Shown here: positions 7,541 through 8,598 of the stretch, one piece after another
Layout of the letters: every line of letters starts with the position of its first letter
Position numbering within the stretch: the stretch's first letter is position 1
Assembly: GCA_031282385.1 (NCBI GenBank)
Contig: JAITDV010000184.1
Span: 1 to 8,598 of the forward strand
Length of the DNA: 8,598 bases
Direction of reading: 5' to 3'
Origin: Planctomycetaceae bacterium
GTDB taxonomy: Bacteria; Planctomycetota; Planctomycetia; Pirellulales; Thermoguttaceae
The notes under the pieces: model-generated
Databases searched by the model: none
Told to the model about the DNA's origin: nothing
What the model saw: the letters and a program-made list of their open reading frames with translations, nothing else
Position numbers and translations under genes: made by a program

Positions 7541-7548
7541 AGAGAGGA
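7541..7548 (+). promoter_or_regulatory. Strong Shine-Dalgarno site for the ATG at 7554
   Basis: AGAGAGGA lies five bases before the ATG at 7554. It is the clearest ribosome-binding site in the window and shows that translation is meant to start at 7554, upstream of the in-frame TAA at 7611, rather than at the TTG at 7614. Confidence 0.65.
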
Positions 7549-7553
7549 TTAAA

Positions 7554-8120
7554 ATGAAATGGTTATCGTTTGTGGCGACAGTTATTACAGTTGGCGTGAC
7601 AGTATTGTCTTAATTGTCTTATGGTGAAGTATTCGCAAAAAAAGTCAGTGTCGGGGATTATGTACTGACTGTTACATCACCAGATCCAGCATATATCCCG
7701 CCAATGCCGATAGTCTGCGGTAGCAATTCAACAGACTGTGTAACAACTTCATTTGGCTTCACAGGCGATTCACCCAGTGAATTCGTAAATAAATTAGTAC
7801 AATATGGTCCAACAACTGGAAATGTAGTCATATCAGGTCATTTGAATTTAAAAGATAATATCGGTCCAACAGTAAAAAAATTTGCGCTTGATATAAACAA
7901 AGCGGAATTAGCGCTTGATAAAACATTGAACATATACAAACATGAAAAAATATATTCATTGAAAACGCACAATTGTGTTACAACGTGTTTATCCGTACTG
8001 AAAGAAGTAGGTATTACTACGCCGGATTGTGCTGTAGAAATTCTGATCAAGAATAGTAACACAGGCGAAAAAATAAAAACTACGATAATGTTACCGAGCG
8101 AGCTTGAAAAAAAATTGTAA
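7554..8120 (+). pseudogene. Small exported protein with THNC motif; in-frame stop in signal peptide
   Basis: From the ATG at 7554, MKWLSFVATVITVGVTVLS reads as a typical signal peptide. Codon 20 is TAA (7611-7613). The same frame then stays open for 168 codons from 7614, beginning LSYGEVFAKKVSVGDYV, which completes the signal and opens the mature chain. The product is not one I recognise. Counting from 7614, it has C35, C42, H76, H110, H119, C121, C125 and C139. The segment IYSLKTHNCVTTCLSVLKEV (113-132) resembles the NC-plus-helix active-site block of permuted papain-like (NlpC/P60- or LRAT-type) folds, with H76 in ISGHLNL as a possible partner. That is inference from motif shape only. CVTT occurs twice (42-45 and 121-124). 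The gene lies 97 bases after the propeller gene on the same strand. The stop may mark a recent pseudogene, a polymorphism or a sequencing error; TAA is not a usual recoding codon. Confidence 0.6.
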
Positions 8121-8299
8121 GCCGCAGGTAACGGAATTATTTTGGTATTCAATAGGATATTATGTAGATTCGGCGTTAAAGCGACAGTTAAAATTTTTAT
8201 CGCATAAAAGTAATAATATAAGATATTAAATTTTATTAATTTATTTTTATTCGATCTATTAAAGAAATTTTAGTTGATTGTTAATTTTATTGTATTGCT
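8121..8299. other. AT-rich spacer with no gene seen
   Basis: This spacer between two genes for exported proteins is strongly AT-rich, especially 8190-8299, and has no reading frame, terminator hairpin or Shine-Dalgarno site that I can support. A promoter for the next gene may be here, but no clear -35/-10 pair stands out. Confidence 0.4.
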
Positions 8300-8598
8300 A
8301 TGAAAAAATATATTTTGTTTACTTTTTTGGTTTTATTAATGTTTCTGTTTAATTTCGAATTTGTATTCCTAGCAGATGACTCGGAAGCAAACTTAAAATT
8401 TCCACAAGTTACGAATTCGTTGTCTTATGACGATATTTTGCAACGAATTGATTGGCTACAGCAAAACGCCAGAGCGGATAATTTTTATAACCTTTTGAAG
8501 CATCCCTTTTTTGTAACAGAAACTGATCCGCGATGGAATTTCGAGGTTTCTATTTCGTCAAAAATAAAAAAAGACAAAGTTTTTATGCTTGATACAGT
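8300..8598 (+). CDS. Exported protein of unknown function, 3' truncated by window edge
   Basis: The frame is open from the ATG at 8300 to the window end, giving at least 99 residues without a stop. It starts MKKYILFTFLVLLMFLFNFE, a basic tip followed by a long Leu/Phe core. Likely signal cleavage is after VFLA near residue 25, before DDSEAN. The visible mature part includes SYDDILQRIDWLQQNARADN (about 43-62) and HPFFVTETDPRWNFEVSISS (about 68-87), which looks globular. I do not recognise the family. It is on the same strand as the two preceding genes for exported proteins but separated by 179 AT-rich bases, so operon membership is uncertain. No Shine-Dalgarno site is visible before the ATG; the signal peptide is the main support for this start. 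Confidence 0.7.
   Translation, partial: MKKYILFTFLVLLMFLFNFEFVFLADDSEANLKFPQVTNSLSYDDILQRIDWLQQNARADNFYNLLKHPFFVTETDPRWNFEVSISSKIKKDKVFMLDT

Noticed and set aside
7838..8152. Minus-strand frame of 104 codons opposite the small exported protein
   Set aside because: The plus strand has the Shine-Dalgarno site, the signal peptide and a coherent mature sequence. The minus frame is best read as its shadow.

Overview
The window looks like AT-rich DNA (by eye about 38-40% G+C) from a Gram-negative bacterium, most likely a member of the Planctomycetota. The evidence is a secreted hydrazine-synthase-alpha-like dihaem propeller protein and a secreted 'two-component-regulator-type' propeller fused to a DDWRTQGDW domain, both of which I associate with planctomycete genomes. 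Several genes lack Shine-Dalgarno sites, which also fits. AT richness, repeat-filled intergenic DNA and two damaged genes would suit a host- or gut-associated lineage, but that is inference.

Layout. Positions 109-2754 (minus strand) hold an 881-residue exported protein with a beta-propeller and two CxxCH haem sites, related to HzsA but probably not a hydrazine synthase. Positions 2755-4099 are about 1.35 kb without a convincing gene. They contain a roughly 103-bp repeat with short inverted ends, several diverged copies of its terminal motif, and a MITE-like element of about 165 bp with 22-bp inverted ends. Positions 4100-4696 (plus strand) are leuD, the small subunit of isopropylmalate isomerase, with no leuC beside it. 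Just downstream is a second copy of the 103-bp repeat, which carries a terminator-like hairpin.

Positions 4993-7456 (plus strand) encode a secreted seven-blade propeller plus C-terminal domain, split by a frameshift between the signal peptide and the first blade. Positions 7554-8120 (plus strand) encode a small exported protein whose signal peptide is interrupted by an in-frame TAA. It ends with a His-Asn-Cys motif resembling permuted papain-like folds. From 8300 to the right edge lies the start of another exported, unrecognised protein.

How the genes fit together. leuD is core leucine biosynthesis. Every other gene is built for export (periplasm or cell surface), but nothing shows a shared pathway. 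The most unusual points are two neighbouring genes each broken at the secretion signal while the mature domains stay open, and the family of small inverted-end repeats around leuD. I do not see a CRISPR array, tRNA, rRNA, intact transposase or defence system.
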